Source of the DNA: Paenibacillus_E allorhizoplanae
GTDB taxonomy: Bacteria; Bacillota; Bacilli; Paenibacillales; NBRC-103111
Direction: 5' to 3'
Assembly: GCF_927798215.1 (NCBI RefSeq)
Contig: NZ_CAKMMW010000006.1
Coordinates: 62,001 to 126,000 of the forward strand
DNA: 64,000 nt
Shown here in pieces: positions 1-8,373 of this stretch; within the stretch, counting starts at the first letter, position 1, and every line of letters starts with the position of its first letter. The notes beneath the pieces are model-generated. The model made no database searches, was not told the origin of the DNA, and was given only the letters and a program-made list of their open reading frames with translations. A program made the position numbers and the translations under genes.

Positions 1-824
1 CCGTCTCAAAGTCTGGCAGCGTGCAATTAGCGGATCTTCAAGCGGCGATTTGTGAGGATACGATACTTGTTAGCATCATGTATGTAAATAATGAGATTGG
101 TACGATTCAACCGATTCGAGAAATCGGTCAATACCTCGCGGGATTTCCGAAAATCATATTTCATATGGACGCCGTACAAGGGATTGCTAAGCTTCCTCTA
201 GAGCCGAAAGCATGGGGAATCGATCTCTGCAGTGCTTCTGCGCATAAATTTCAAGGGCCTAAGGGTGCGGGGTTCTTGTATCGGAGAGCAGGCGTACAGC
301 TCAAACCTCTGCTTGTAGGAGGGGGACAAGAATTTGGTGTTCGTTCAGGTACGGAGAACGTCCCTTTGATCGTGGGCATGGCTAAAGCACTCCGAATCAG
401 TATGGACAATCTTGCAGCGAAGATTGCTCACAAGCAGACGCTTAGGCAACAATTGTTGGCCGGCATCGGTGAAATACCTGAGCTTTCGATTTCTGGCTCT
501 GAGCTAGAGCAGGAGATGGCTCCTCATATTGTTCATTTTGCTTTTGCAGGCATGAAAGCAGAGGTCGTCGTGCATGCCCTTGAGCAGAAGGGGATCTATA
601 TCTCTACGAGATCCGCTTGTGCTTCAGGGGAGTCGAAGCCTAGTGACGTCATGCTGGCATTAGGTTATCCGCGAGATGTGGCTGCTAGCGGTTTAAGAAT
701 AAGTTTTTCTGATGAACATCAAGAGCAAGATATAGCGCTATTGCTGCGCTCATTACAAGAGGTGGTCAAGGAGCTTGCTCCCATGAGAAATCCATCCGTC
801 ATTCATAGGGGGAAGCGAAATTGA
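1..824 (+). CDS. Cysteine desulfurase, NifS/IscS class (5' end outside window)
   Basis: This is a PLP enzyme that takes sulfur from L-cysteine and passes it as persulfide to a partner. The reading frame is open from base 3, so the start lies upstream of the window. The PLP lysine is in SAHKFQGPKG (codon at 246-248) and the persulfide cysteine in RSACASGESKP (codon at 618-620). The next gene, thiI, starts inside its stop codon, so the pair is translationally coupled. This matches the B. subtilis nifZ-thiI pair, in which the desulfurase is dedicated to ThiI. The family is certain; the NifZ-like role is inferred from the neighbour. Confidence 0.93.
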   Translation, partial: VSKSGSVQLADLQAAICEDTILVSIMYVNNEIGTIQPIREIGQYLAGFPKIIFHMDAVQGIAKLPLEPKAWGIDLCSASAHKFQGPKGAGFLYRRAGVQLKPLLVGGGQEFGVRSGTENVPLIVGMAKALRISMDNLAAKIAHKQTLRQQLLAGIGEIPELSISGSELEQEMAPHIVHFAFAGMKAEVVVHALEQKGIYISTRSACASGESKPSDVMLALGYPRDVAASGLRISFSDEHQEQDIALLLRSLQEVVKELAPMRNPSVIHRGKRN

Positions 825-2029
825 AACCGGATTGTTTAATATTACGTTTTGGCGAAATGATGTTAAAAGGTAAAAATCGCAGACGATTTGAACAGAGCGT
901 TATGATTCAAATACGTAAAGTTTTAAGTTCTTTTCCTGATGTTAGGTATATTCCTGAGTTTGGACGCGTATATGTGGAGCTAGGGGGTGCCGCTTATGAA
1001 CAGGCTTCTGCTTCTTTACAGCGTGTTTTTGGACTTGCATCCTTCAGTCCAGCTTATCATGCGCCATTAGAACTAGCGTCGATTCAGGAGACAGCGCTGC
1101 GGATGATGCAGGCATTACCTAAGCAACCGGCGACCTTTAAAGTGACAGTTCGCAGGGTCAATAAATCATTTCCACATGACTCTCAGCAGATGAATTACTT
1201 AGTTGGCGGCTATGTGCTTCAAGCGATTCCGGGGTTACAGGTAGATGTTCGAAAGCCTGAGGTTGAATTGCGAGTAGAAATCCGAGAGGATAAGGTGCTT
1301 TTATACGTTGAAGTCATTGAAGGGGCCGGGGGATTCCCGTCAGGTACTAGTGGCAAAGCGCTGCTCATGCTGTCTGGAGGTATTGATAGTCCTGTTGCAG
1401 GGTGGTTAGCCATGCGCAAAGGATTGACGATGGAGGCTATTCATTTCCATAGTTACCCCTATACCAGCGAGCGGGCGAAGGATAAGGTCATTCAGCTTGC
1501 GAATCAGTTGGCAGGCTACACGGATTCCCTAAAGCTTCACATGGTGTCTTTCACGGAGGTTCAGACCTCCATCCATCGTGTGTATCAGGATAATCTGCTA
1601 GTCACGCTTATTAGGAGGGCTATGTACCGAATTGCTGAACGGATTGCTGCGCGTGAAGGGCTCGGAGCCATAGTTACTGGTGAGAGCTTGGGGCAAGTTG
1701 CCAGTCAAACCCTGCCAAGTTTAAATGCCATTGGTCGTGTGGTCACTTTACCGCTCCTACAACCGTTGATGATGATGGACAAGCAAGAGATTATTGGTCT
1801 TGCTGAATCGATTGGGACTTTTTCTATTTCGATTTTACCCTATGAAGATTGCTGCTCCTTATTTCTTCCGCCATCGCCTAGTACAAATCCTAATATAACC
1901 TTGGTGGAGAAGTTGGAAGCTAGCATGGGTTTTCTAAATGAGTTAATTGACAAAGCAGTTTTAGAAACAGAAACTATTGAAATCGTACATGGACAATTGA
2001 AACAGGAAACTAACGCCCATTTATTCTAA
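821..2029 (+). CDS. thiI: tRNA 4-thiouridine synthase ThiI
   Basis: ThiI adenylates U8 of tRNA and inserts sulfur; in many bacteria it also supplies sulfur for the thiamine thiazole. The order is an N-terminal ferredoxin-like/THUMP region (about residues 1-165) and then a PP-loop ATPase with SGGIDSPVAGW near residue 185. At 402 residues it is the short form without the C-terminal rhodanese domain, as in Bacillus; the CSLFLPPSPST motif lies near residue 345. The start is TTG at 821, overlapping the upstream TGA and preceded by AGGGGGAAG. The missing rhodanese domain fits sulfur delivery by the desulfurase just upstream. Confidence 0.95.
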   Translation: MKPDCLILRFGEMMLKGKNRRRFEQSVMIQIRKVLSSFPDVRYIPEFGRVYVELGGAAYEQASASLQRVFGLASFSPAYHAPLELASIQETALRMMQALPKQPATFKVTVRRVNKSFPHDSQQMNYLVGGYVLQAIPGLQVDVRKPEVELRVEIREDKVLLYVEVIEGAGGFPSGTSGKALLMLSGGIDSPVAGWLAMRKGLTMEAIHFHSYPYTSERAKDKVIQLANQLAGYTDSLKLHMVSFTEVQTSIHRVYQDNLLVTLIRRAMYRIAERIAAREGLGAIVTGESLGQVASQTLPSLNAIGRVVTLPLLQPLMMMDKQEIIGLAESIGTFSISILPYEDCCSLFLPPSPSTNPNITLVEKLEASMGFLNELIDKAVLETETIEIVHGQLKQETNAHLF

Positions 2030-2101
2030 CCCCTCGATGCTGCTGTGATCGCAACCTTTCCCATCACTTGCTCTCCATGTTCGCCAGGAGGTCGTGAAGC
2101 A

Positions 2102-2782
2102 ATGATTGATGCGTTATTATTATTTCTACAAATTATGTTAATCAATATCGTTCTGAGCGGCGATAATGCTGTTGTCATCGCATTAGCCAGCAAGAATCTC
2201 CCGCTCGAGCAGCGCAAGCTTGCGATTTGGTGGGGGGCGTTCGGCGCTATTGCATTGCGCTTAATATTGACACTTGTTGCGGTAAGTCTGCTATCCATTC
2301 CTTTTATTCAAGCCGGCGGTTCTATCTTGCTCTTGTGGATTGCGATAAAGCTGCTTACTGACGAAGAGGGGCATTCGAATGTCAAGGAAGCTTCAACACT
2401 TGGCAAAGCGATTTGGACCATTATTGTTGCAGATTTCGTCATGAGTTTGGACAATGTATTAGCGATTGCTGCCAAAGGAAATGGCAATAACACAGTCATT
2501 ATTTTAGGTATTGGACTCAGTATTCCGATCATTATTTGGGGTAGTACACTAGTGATGAATTTATTGCAGAAATACCCGATTCTGGTATTTATCGGAGCGG
2601 GGATTCTTGGTTATACAGCAGGGGAAATGTTTGTGAAAGATGAAAAAATGATTGATTGGCTGCTGCATGATTATGAGTTTTTACATGTTTGGATCCCCAT
2701 TATGGCGACCATAGTCGTTATTGCTGCGGGTGGAATCGCCAAAGGGGTACGAACACTTCAATTCAAGACACGGAATGAATGA
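2102..2782 (+). CDS. TerC/YjbE-family integral membrane protein
   Basis: This is a TerC-family membrane protein of 226 residues with about seven hydrophobic segments. Two conserved acidic membrane motifs are visible, LSGDNAVVIALA near the N-terminus and MSLDNVLAIAA near the middle, as expected for this family. TerC relatives in Bacillus export manganese, partly for metalated secreted enzymes; that role is inference here. The start is ATG 2102 behind AGGAGG at 2086-2091; an in-frame upstream GTG at 2045 has no ribosome binding site. The gene is 72 bases after thiI and ends at a strong hairpin terminator. No manganese riboswitch fits in the short gap. Confidence 0.85.
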   Translation: MIDALLLFLQIMLINIVLSGDNAVVIALASKNLPLEQRKLAIWWGAFGAIALRLILTLVAVSLLSIPFIQAGGSILLLWIAIKLLTDEEGHSNVKEASTLGKAIWTIIVADFVMSLDNVLAIAAKGNGNNTVIILGIGLSIPIIIWGSTLVMNLLQKYPILVFIGAGILGYTAGEMFVKDEKMIDWLLHDYEFLHVWIPIMATIVVIAAGGIAKGVRTLQFKTRNE

Positions 2783-2787
2783 GTACT

Positions 2788-2824
2788 AAGCACGCTGACC
2801 ATGGGTCAGTGTGCTGTTTTTTTT
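2788..2824. terminator. Bidirectional intrinsic terminator between terC-like and MFS genes
   Basis: The stem AGCACGCTGACC / GGTCAGTGTGCT has a three-base loop and is followed by nine T residues on the plus strand. It overlaps the last codons of the convergent MFS gene. Confidence 0.85.
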
Positions 2825-4011
2825 TGCCAAGTGAAAGCCCAGAAGGACCAGCCATAGATCAAGAGGAAAAGGATAATTAATGCTGTGGAATACCGATACA
2901 TCATGGCATAACTGCCACTCCAGTTAGCGAGGGCCCCTAGCGCCATGGCGCCTAATCCAATGCCTAGATCGTTGGCTGAGAAGAAGGTTCCATTAGCGGC
3001 ACCTCGACGGTCAGGGGAAGAACGCTGGATTGTCCACGCCTGCAGAGCAGGTTGTATGGAGCCAAACCCAACGCCATAGCATAAGGCCGCAATAGCAAGG
3101 CTAGTATTGGAGTGTGCATACGAAAGCAATATTAGACCAGTAATCGTGAATGCTGCTCCAGGAAGCAGTACCCACTCTGGTCCTTTACGATCAAAGAGAA
3201 CCCCTGTTAGGGGGCGAACGAGTAGAACCATACTGGCATTGCATAAGAAGAATAAACCCACATTGGGGATACCTGCTTCTAAGCCGAACAAGGTAATGAA
3301 GGTCACGATTCCTCCATAACAGATTGCGCTGCAGAGTAGCAGGGCAGAGGGGAGGAGCGCGCTCTGTTCCCATAGACGATCGACAAAACGAGGTCGCTGA
3401 CGTGGGATCACGGATAGAAGGGGCTTCGGATATGTAATGAAAAGCGAGCTAAACAAAGATAATAGCGCAAGAATGGTTGAGATTAAAAGTACATAAGAAA
3501 ACCCAATGGACTGCATGACCCAGAGGCCCGTTAACGGTCCGAGAGCCATGGCCAAAGTGTTGGATAACCCGTAATAACCCATCCCCTCACCACGGCGTTC
3601 AGGAGGGATGATGTCCGCTATTACGGTTCCGAGCGATGTTGTTGACAACCCCCAGCCGATGCCATGAACAAAGCGTGCTGCTAGAATTAGTGTAACTGCT
3701 GCGATATACGAATAACCTGCAATCGTAAATGCGCAAATCGCTAAACCAACTAGAAGAACATGTTTTCTTCCTAAAAGATCTAATGCTCTGCCTGCGAATG
3801 GCCTTGTCAGGAGCGAGGAAATGGTGAAGATCCCAATGACAAGTCCAACCTGGATATTGTCTCCACCTAATTGTGAAAGATGGGTAGGTATCGTAGGGAT
3901 CAGCATTTGAAAACTAAAAAAAAGCAATAAATTTGCGAGTGATGTGATTAGAAAGGCTTTGGTCCAAAGTGGTTTCCGTTGTGATTTGTTACTTCTAAGA
4001 GTTCGTTCCAT
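2806..4011 (-). CDS. MFS transporter, 12-TM drug efflux type
   Basis: This is a major facilitator superfamily permease of about 401 residues with twelve predicted hydrophobic segments and the cytoplasmic loop motif GRALDLLGRKHVL after TM2. A second GVLFDRKGPEW motif follows TM8. Such proteins use proton exchange to export drugs or metabolites; the substrate cannot be told from the sequence. The start is ATG at 4011, preceded by GGGGAGG on the minus strand; an upstream in-frame ATG at 4032 lies before that ribosome binding site. It is transcribed convergently with the terC-like gene and looks monocistronic. Confidence 0.87.
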   Translation of the reverse strand: MERTLRSNKSQRKPLWTKAFLITSLANLLLFFSFQMLIPTIPTHLSQLGGDNIQVGLVIGIFTISSLLTRPFAGRALDLLGRKHVLLVGLAICAFTIAGYSYIAAVTLILAARFVHGIGWGLSTTSLGTVIADIIPPERRGEGMGYYGLSNTLAMALGPLTGLWVMQSIGFSYVLLISTILALLSLFSSLFITYPKPLLSVIPRQRPRFVDRLWEQSALLPSALLLCSAICYGGIVTFITLFGLEAGIPNVGLFFLCNASMVLLVRPLTGVLFDRKGPEWVLLPGAAFTITGLILLSYAHSNTSLAIAALCYGVGFGSIQPALQAWTIQRSSPDRRGAANGTFFSANDLGIGLGAMALGALANWSGSYAMMYRYSTALIILFLLIYGWSFWAFTWQKKTAH

Positions 4012-4228
4012 GATACCTCCCCAGTTGAACATCAGAAAACCATTCGCCAGGGCAAATGGGTTCTTTGCGAGCTTTAGTATACCCAGTCAATTGGAATCAA
4101 ACGCAAAGTTGTGTCCATTATAAACACCTAGCAATTTCATGCCATGTGAGCTAAAATATTTGTTGAAGGGTGTCGATTAATGAGCCGATTACCTTATTCA
4201 ACCTATGCCCATTTGAGGAGGGATTCGT

Positions 4229-4711
4229 ATCGCTAGAAATAGCTACTCCATTGGTATTGTATTTATTGGCTTGGCTGTCTTGTTGTTGCTAGGCAAATTG
4301 GGAGTCTTCCAGTTGTTGATATCCTTTTTTTGGCCGCTTGTATTACTCGTGCCTGGACTGCTCTTTCATTTGTTGTATTTCAACCGTCGATTACCAGCGG
4401 GCGTTCTCGTTCCTGGCGGCATTTTAACCGTATATGCCCTTATGTTTTTCTTTTGCAACTTATTTGGTTGGGGCTCTATGGCCTATATTTGGCCAGGTTT
4501 CATATTAGGTCCTGCAATTGGTTTATATGAACTCCACTTGTTTGATCGGGGGAGTGATCGTGGTATTTGGATCGCAGCTATGGTGTTAGGAATCATTTCG
4601 GCAGCGCTTTTTGCTTTGACTTTATTAGTCAAACTAGGGATTTATGTAATCGCTTTGATCCTTGTTGTTGTTGGACTTTCCATGATTTTCCGAAAGCGAA
4701 GATTGTGGTGA
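4229..4711 (+). CDS. Small membrane protein, LiaI/LiaF-like TM region
   Basis: The product is about 160 residues of almost continuous hydrophobic sequence with four or five membrane spans, ending in the basic tail FRKRRLW. The pattern of short TM hairpins with VVGLSMIF near the end resembles the LiaI/LiaF-type transmembrane region found in envelope stress proteins, but I cannot name a function. The start is unusual. The strong ribosome binding site GAGGAGGG (4215-4222) points to ATC at 4229, six bases away, and the frame stays open and hydrophobic there. The nearest standard start, TTG 4271, has no ribosome binding site and would cut off the first span. A conservative annotation would begin at 4271. 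Confidence 0.65.
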   Translation: MARNSYSIGIVFIGLAVLLLLGKLGVFQLLISFFWPLVLLVPGLLFHLLYFNRRLPAGVLVPGGILTVYALMFFFCNLFGWGSMAYIWPGFILGPAIGLYELHLFDRGSDRGIWIAAMVLGIISAALFALTLLVKLGIYVIALILVVVGLSMIFRKRRLW

Positions 4712-4757
4712 ACTTGCTTCTTTCCAGTTAAAAGTTTTGTTAAGTGTGCCTTTTGTC

Positions 4758-4786
4758 TTGCATAATGTCGAGAAACTGCGTATACT
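4758..4786 (+). promoter_or_regulatory. SigA-type promoter of typA
   Basis: TTGCAT (4758-4763) and TATACT (4781-4786) are separated by 17 bases. The predicted start near 4793 lies just before a hairpin in the typA leader. Confidence 0.6.
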
Positions 4787-4799
4787 AAGGGTAAATGTC

Positions 4800-4831
4800 A
4801 AGCGTCGGCGCTTATGTCCGACGCTTGTTTT
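4800..4831 (+). terminator. Hairpin in the typA leader (terminator or attenuator)
   Basis: A perfect 9-bp stem AAGCGTCGG / CCGACGCTT with a nine-base loop is followed by GTTTTA. It could end the upstream membrane-protein transcript, but it also sits at the very 5' end of the predicted typA transcript, where it may stabilise or attenuate the RNA. The T run is weak. Confidence 0.55.
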
Positions 4832-4875
4832 ATGAACAGAGACGAAAATTATAGGGTAGAGAGGGTTTGACATTC

Positions 4876-6717
4876 ATGCATGCAAGAGACAAGATTCGCA
4901 ACATTGCCATTATCGCACACGTTGACCACGGTAAAACAACACTCGTAGATAAATTGCTTCAACAATCCGGAACATTCCGCGATAACGAAGCTATCCAAGA
5001 AAGAGCGATGGACTCCAATGATCTAGAGAGAGAGCGCGGTATTACCATCCTTGCCAAAAATACGGCGATTAACTATAAAGATTACTTGATTAACATTGTA
5101 GATACACCAGGACATGCTGACTTCGGTGGAGAAGTTGAACGTATCATGAAAATGGTAGACGGCGTATTGTTGGTTGTAGATGCTTTCGAAGGTACAATGC
5201 CACAAACGAAATTCGTTCTACGTAAAGCACTTGAGAGCAACCTATCTCCAGTTGTTGTCGTAAACAAAATTGACCGTCCGAACGCTCGTCCACAAGAAGT
5301 TGTTGACGAAGTTCTTGACTTGTTCATCGAGCTTGGTGCTACTGACGAGCAACTAGATTTCCACGTTGTATATGCATCCGCACTGCAAGGGACTTCAAGT
5401 CTTGATCCAGAGAAACAAGATGATAACATGGAAGCTATTTATGAAACAGTCGTTCAGCACATTCCAGCTCCAACGGAAGATGTTGAGCAACCTCTACAAT
5501 TCCTAGTTACATTGATGGATTACAATGAGTACTTGGGTCGTATCGGTGTAGGCCGTGTGAACCGTGGTAAAATTCGTCAAGGTCAGACAGTTACGGTTAT
5601 GACTCGTGAAGGCGGACAAAAACAAGCTAGAATCGAGAAGCTTTTCGGGTTCAGTGGTTTGAAGCGTATTGAAATTGAAGAAGCGGCTGCAGGGGACATC
5701 ATTGCCATTGCAGGGATCAAAGATATTAACATTGGTGAAACGGTAGCAGATCCTGCGAACCCAGAAGCATTGCCAGTATTGAAAATCGATGAGCCAACAC
5801 TTCAAATGACATTTATCGTTAATAACTCGCCATTCGCGGGTCGTGAAGGTAAATGGGTTACGTCCCGTAAAATCCGTGAGCGTCTATACAAAGAGCTTGA
5901 AACAGACGTTTCCTTGCGCGTTGAAGATACAGACAGCCCGGATGCATTCGTTGTATCAGGCCGCGGTGAGCTTCACCTAGGGATTCTGATTGAAAACATG
6001 CGTCGTGAAGGCTTTGAATTGCAAGTTTCCAAACCAGAAGTTATCATTCGTCAAATCGACGGACAAAAAATGGAGCCGATTGAGCATTTGATCATCGACG
6101 TTCCAGAAGATAGTATGGGTTCCGTTATGGAGAGCTTAGGTTCTCGCAAAGCTGAAATGGTCAACATGATTAACAACGGCAGCGGTAACGTTCGTCTAGA
6201 GTTCAAGATCCCAGCGCGCGGTTTGATCGGTTACAGAACGAACTTCCTAACGCTTACTCGCGGCTACGGAATTATGAACCATGCTTTTGACAGCTATGGT
6301 CCATACCAAGGAGCAGGCGTTGGCGGACGTCACGAAGGCGTACTCGTTTCTAGTGAATCCGGCGTGTCTACACTATACGGAATTCTTTCTGTCGAAGATC
6401 GCGGTATCTTGTTCGTTCATCCGCAAACAGAAGTTTACGAAGGTATGGTTGTTGGTGAGCATACACGTGATAATGATATCATCGTTAACATTTGTAAAGA
6501 AAAAGCAGTAAACAACATTCGTTCGGCAAATAAAGAAGAAACAGTAAAAATGAAAACACCTCGCTCGTACTCTTTGGAGCAAGCTCTTGAGTACTTGAAT
6601 GATGATGAGTATTGTGAAATTACACCGAAATCGGTTCGTATCCGTAAAAAGATTTTGAACAAAAGCGAGCGCGAGCGTGCTGAGAAGCACCGCAAAACAG
6701 CGGAAGCTAACGTTTAA
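4876..6717 (+). CDS. typA: Ribosome-associated GTPase TypA/BipA
   Basis: TypA is a translational GTPase related to EF-G and LepA that acts on the ribosome, helping 50S assembly and growth at low temperature or under stress. The protein of 613 residues has the G1 motif AHVDHGKTT near residue 15, the G3 motif DTPGHADFGGE and the G4 motif NKID, then the EF-G-like domains and the BipA-specific C-terminal domain. Its length matches the B. subtilis protein. The start is ATG 4876, ten bases after GAGAGGG; TTG 4867 is too close to that site. Codon use is of the highly expressed type. It has its own promoter and ends at a terminator. Confidence 0.96.
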   Translation: MHARDKIRNIAIIAHVDHGKTTLVDKLLQQSGTFRDNEAIQERAMDSNDLERERGITILAKNTAINYKDYLINIVDTPGHADFGGEVERIMKMVDGVLLVVDAFEGTMPQTKFVLRKALESNLSPVVVVNKIDRPNARPQEVVDEVLDLFIELGATDEQLDFHVVYASALQGTSSLDPEKQDDNMEAIYETVVQHIPAPTEDVEQPLQFLVTLMDYNEYLGRIGVGRVNRGKIRQGQTVTVMTREGGQKQARIEKLFGFSGLKRIEIEEAAAGDIIAIAGIKDINIGETVADPANPEALPVLKIDEPTLQMTFIVNNSPFAGREGKWVTSRKIRERLYKELETDVSLRVEDTDSPDAFVVSGRGELHLGILIENMRREGFELQVSKPEVIIRQIDGQKMEPIEHLIIDVPEDSMGSVMESLGSRKAEMVNMINNGSGNVRLEFKIPARGLIGYRTNFLTLTRGYGIMNHAFDSYGPYQGAGVGGRHEGVLVSSESGVSTLYGILSVEDRGILFVHPQTEVYEGMVVGEHTRDNDIIVNICKEKAVNNIRSANKEETVKMKTPRSYSLEQALEYLNDDEYCEITPKSVRIRKKILNKSERERAEKHRKTAEANV

Positions 6718-6734
6718 TTCACAAAGTATTCGAA

Positions 6735-6778
6735 TAAAGGGAAATGTGAGCTTTCTAGCCGCATTTCCCTTTATTTTA
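6735..6778 (+). terminator. Intrinsic terminator of typA
   Basis: An 11-bp perfect stem AAAGGGAAATG / CATTTCCCTTT (6736-6746 and 6762-6772) is followed by ATTTTA. Confidence 0.8.
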
Positions 6779-6972
6779 CCGCATAAGAATGTATTAATTT
6801 TCCGGTACTTGGAAGAACAAATTTTTATTGGCGATAAAAACTACATATAAAACGCGGTCGCTCATCCTCGAATTACTTCGATAGAAGTTTATATCATTGG
6901 CGTTTTGAGGGATAATGAGGAATGACTTACCTTAGACGACTTAACCTATTAATGAAAAGGAGTGTATGTTCG

Positions 6973-7257
6973 TTGACTGCCCTGAATGAATGGTTTGCCA
7001 ATCACCTCTTGATCACGTATCTATTAATCTTTGTTTTCATGTCCTATGTGTACAATAAAGTGTTTCGTACACGCAAACTGCCTGTACTCAAAACGGCTCT
7101 AATCTATGTGCTGCTAGCAATCGGTTCCGTGATGCTCCTCGTCTTCCAAATCGTAGGCTTGCCTATTGTACTTTGTTTGGCCGTAGCGATCTCTCTAATG
7201 TTCATGGTGAGAATTCGTTATTTCATTGAAAAAAGAACCGGCAAAAGGCCGACTTAA
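6973..7257 (+). CDS. ylaH: YlaH-like membrane protein
   Basis: This is a small membrane protein of about 94 residues with three hydrophobic segments (roughly residues 10-27, 38-55 and 57-73) and a basic C-terminus. It matches the YlaH-like family in size and in the motif KLPVLKTALIYV after the first span, and ylaH follows typA (ylaG) in B. subtilis. No function is known for the family. TTG 6973 is chosen because AAAAGGAG (6955-6962) lies ten bases upstream; ATG 6922 in the same frame would add 17 residues and has only a weak GAGGGA. It leads a probable operon of small genes. Confidence 0.75.
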   Translation: MTALNEWFANHLLITYLLIFVFMSYVYNKVFRTRKLPVLKTALIYVLLAIGSVMLLVFQIVGLPIVLCLAVAISLMFMVRIRYFIEKRTGKRPT

Positions 7258-7283
7258 TTTAACGAGTAAGGAGCTCATGCCTA

Positions 7284-7721
7284 ATGACGCGATATTGGTT
7301 AACACCTATTCTCAGTTATTCGCCGCTCGTGTTGGGAGCAGGGCGCATGAGTTGCATGCCTGACGCAGAATTCGAATCGTTCCGCCAGCTTGCTGGCCAA
7401 CAACATCCTCGCTTGCTGCAGATGTTTAAAGCGAGCCTCCTGCTGAGTGATGATGAAGAGATATGTGGATCAGACCTCGTAGAATTAGATTTAACGAATG
7501 AAGGTAACCTTGTATTTGATGGTGAGCCATTTCATCTTTCGCACTGCGCAGAAGCCTTTCTGGACCGTTTGTTGACTAGGCGGGAGTCGAAGGCACTGCT
7601 AATGGCAATGGATGAACATAGGGAAGCTAGCAATGGTATGCATACCGTGTGGATCAAACAATGGTTGGATTGGTTAGACGCCGGTTATGATATTGTGTTA
7701 CTAAGAGAGGATGGACGCTGA
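7284..7721 (+). CDS. Hypothetical protein, 145 residues
   Basis: I do not recognise this protein. It is soluble, acidic in the middle (LLSDDEEICGSDLVELDL) and rich in Leu, Asp and Glu, with no signal peptide or membrane span. Three cysteines and no obvious metal motif are present. The start ATG 7284 follows AAGGAG at 7268-7273. It sits 26 bases after the YlaH-like gene and one base before the next small gene, so the three look like one operon. This position is occupied by ylaI, a zinc-ribbon protein, in B. subtilis, but this protein is unrelated in appearance. Confidence 0.75.
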   Translation: MTRYWLTPILSYSPLVLGAGRMSCMPDAEFESFRQLAGQQHPRLLQMFKASLLLSDDEEICGSDLVELDLTNEGNLVFDGEPFHLSHCAEAFLDRLLTRRESKALLMAMDEHREASNGMHTVWIKQWLDWLDAGYDIVLLREDGR

Positions 7722-7722
7722 G

Positions 7723-8004
7723 ATGAAGCTAGGGGATGCTTTTTTCAATTGGCTGCAAATGCATATTGTGTCCCAGGCTCGTCCTGAGGATGAAGCTGCG
7801 AAAGATACATTGGATTTTTTTGCACTTATTTTAGTCGAAGATCACGGGGTTAGTAATCTTGAAGTGCTGCCTATTGAAGATCCAATGAAAATATGGATTG
7901 GCTATGCCCATGAAGGGGAATATCATAAACATTGTTTCGACCGCGAGAGTGCGGAAAAGCTGTTGGATGATATCAACTCGAATCCCATCTACAATAATCA
8001 ATAG
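7723..8004 (+). CDS. Hypothetical protein, 93 residues
   Basis: This is a small acidic soluble protein without a recognisable family. It contains an amphipathic N-terminal helix (AFFNWLQMHIV) and a short alpha/beta-looking core (FFALILVEDHGVSNLEVLPI, then WIGYAHEGEYHKHCF). The start ATG 7723 lies just after the stop of the preceding gene and 12 bases after GAGAGG; ATG 7711 in the same frame overlaps that ribosome binding site and is less likely. The tight junction implies co-translation with the upstream unknown gene and a related role. Confidence 0.72.
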   Translation: MKLGDAFFNWLQMHIVSQARPEDEAAKDTLDFFALILVEDHGVSNLEVLPIEDPMKIWIGYAHEGEYHKHCFDRESAEKLLDDINSNPIYNNQ

Positions 8005-8131
8005 CGGTTTAACGCTGTGAATTAAGGACATAACTTTAACAAATCAACGTACACTTTAATATATCTGGGCAATAAGGAGTGCCTGTTGATTTGAAAATAG
8101 ATACATAATGGTGGAACGCTTGGCACTCGCT

Positions 8132-8141
8132 ATGCTATACT
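8132..8141 (+). promoter_or_regulatory. Extended -10 promoter before the 47-residue ORF
   Basis: TGC followed by TATACT (8133-8141) forms an extended -10 element without a good -35 box at the standard distance. It would start RNA near 8148, about 40 bases before the small ORF. Confidence 0.4.
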
Positions 8142-8189
8142 GTAAGTGTAAGGAGCGTTTTCAACCACCTAGTAGGAGGCGCAAACGAT

Positions 8190-8333
8190 ATGGCTGAACT
8201 TCTAACAGCTGCACCGATGCAATGGATAGATAGCGCCCACATGATGAATAAAGCTGAATATGCGAAAGCTTGTGAGAGCCGAGATGCCCTTTTTTCACTC
8301 GGCCAAGTTTTTGATGCGATAAAAAAAGCCTAG
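8190..8333 (+). CDS. Small protein, 47 residues, unknown function
   Basis: ATG 8190 follows a perfect AGGAGG at 8174-8179 with a ten-base spacer and opens a 47-codon frame ending at TAG 8331. The predicted product begins MAELLTAAPMQWID and ends in FDAIKKA. It looks like one or two amphipathic helices, soluble, with a single Cys. It has its own promoter-like element upstream, and its stop codon lies inside a strong hairpin terminator, the layout of a real monocistronic small gene. I know no family for it. It lies between the yla-like small genes and ylaJ. Confidence 0.62.
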   Translation: MAELLTAAPMQWIDSAHMMNKAEYAKACESRDALFSLGQVFDAIKKA

Positions 8334-8358
8334 ATCTGCGTATGCAGGCAGGCTTTTT
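8321..8358. terminator. Bidirectional terminator shared by the 47-residue ORF and ylaJ
   Basis: The outer stem AAAAAGCC / GGCTTTTT (8323-8330 and 8351-8358) encloses an inner CTGC / GCAG hairpin. T runs are present on both strands, so it serves the small ORF (plus) and ylaJ (minus). The stop codon of the small ORF is within the structure. Confidence 0.8.
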
Positions 8359-8373
8359 GTCATCTTCAGCGAT

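Noticed and set aside
4009..4110. A promoter for the MFS gene with TATACT on the minus strand near 4074-4079
   Set aside because: The nearest -35-like boxes are at wrong spacing (3 and 13 bases), so I did not annotate it.
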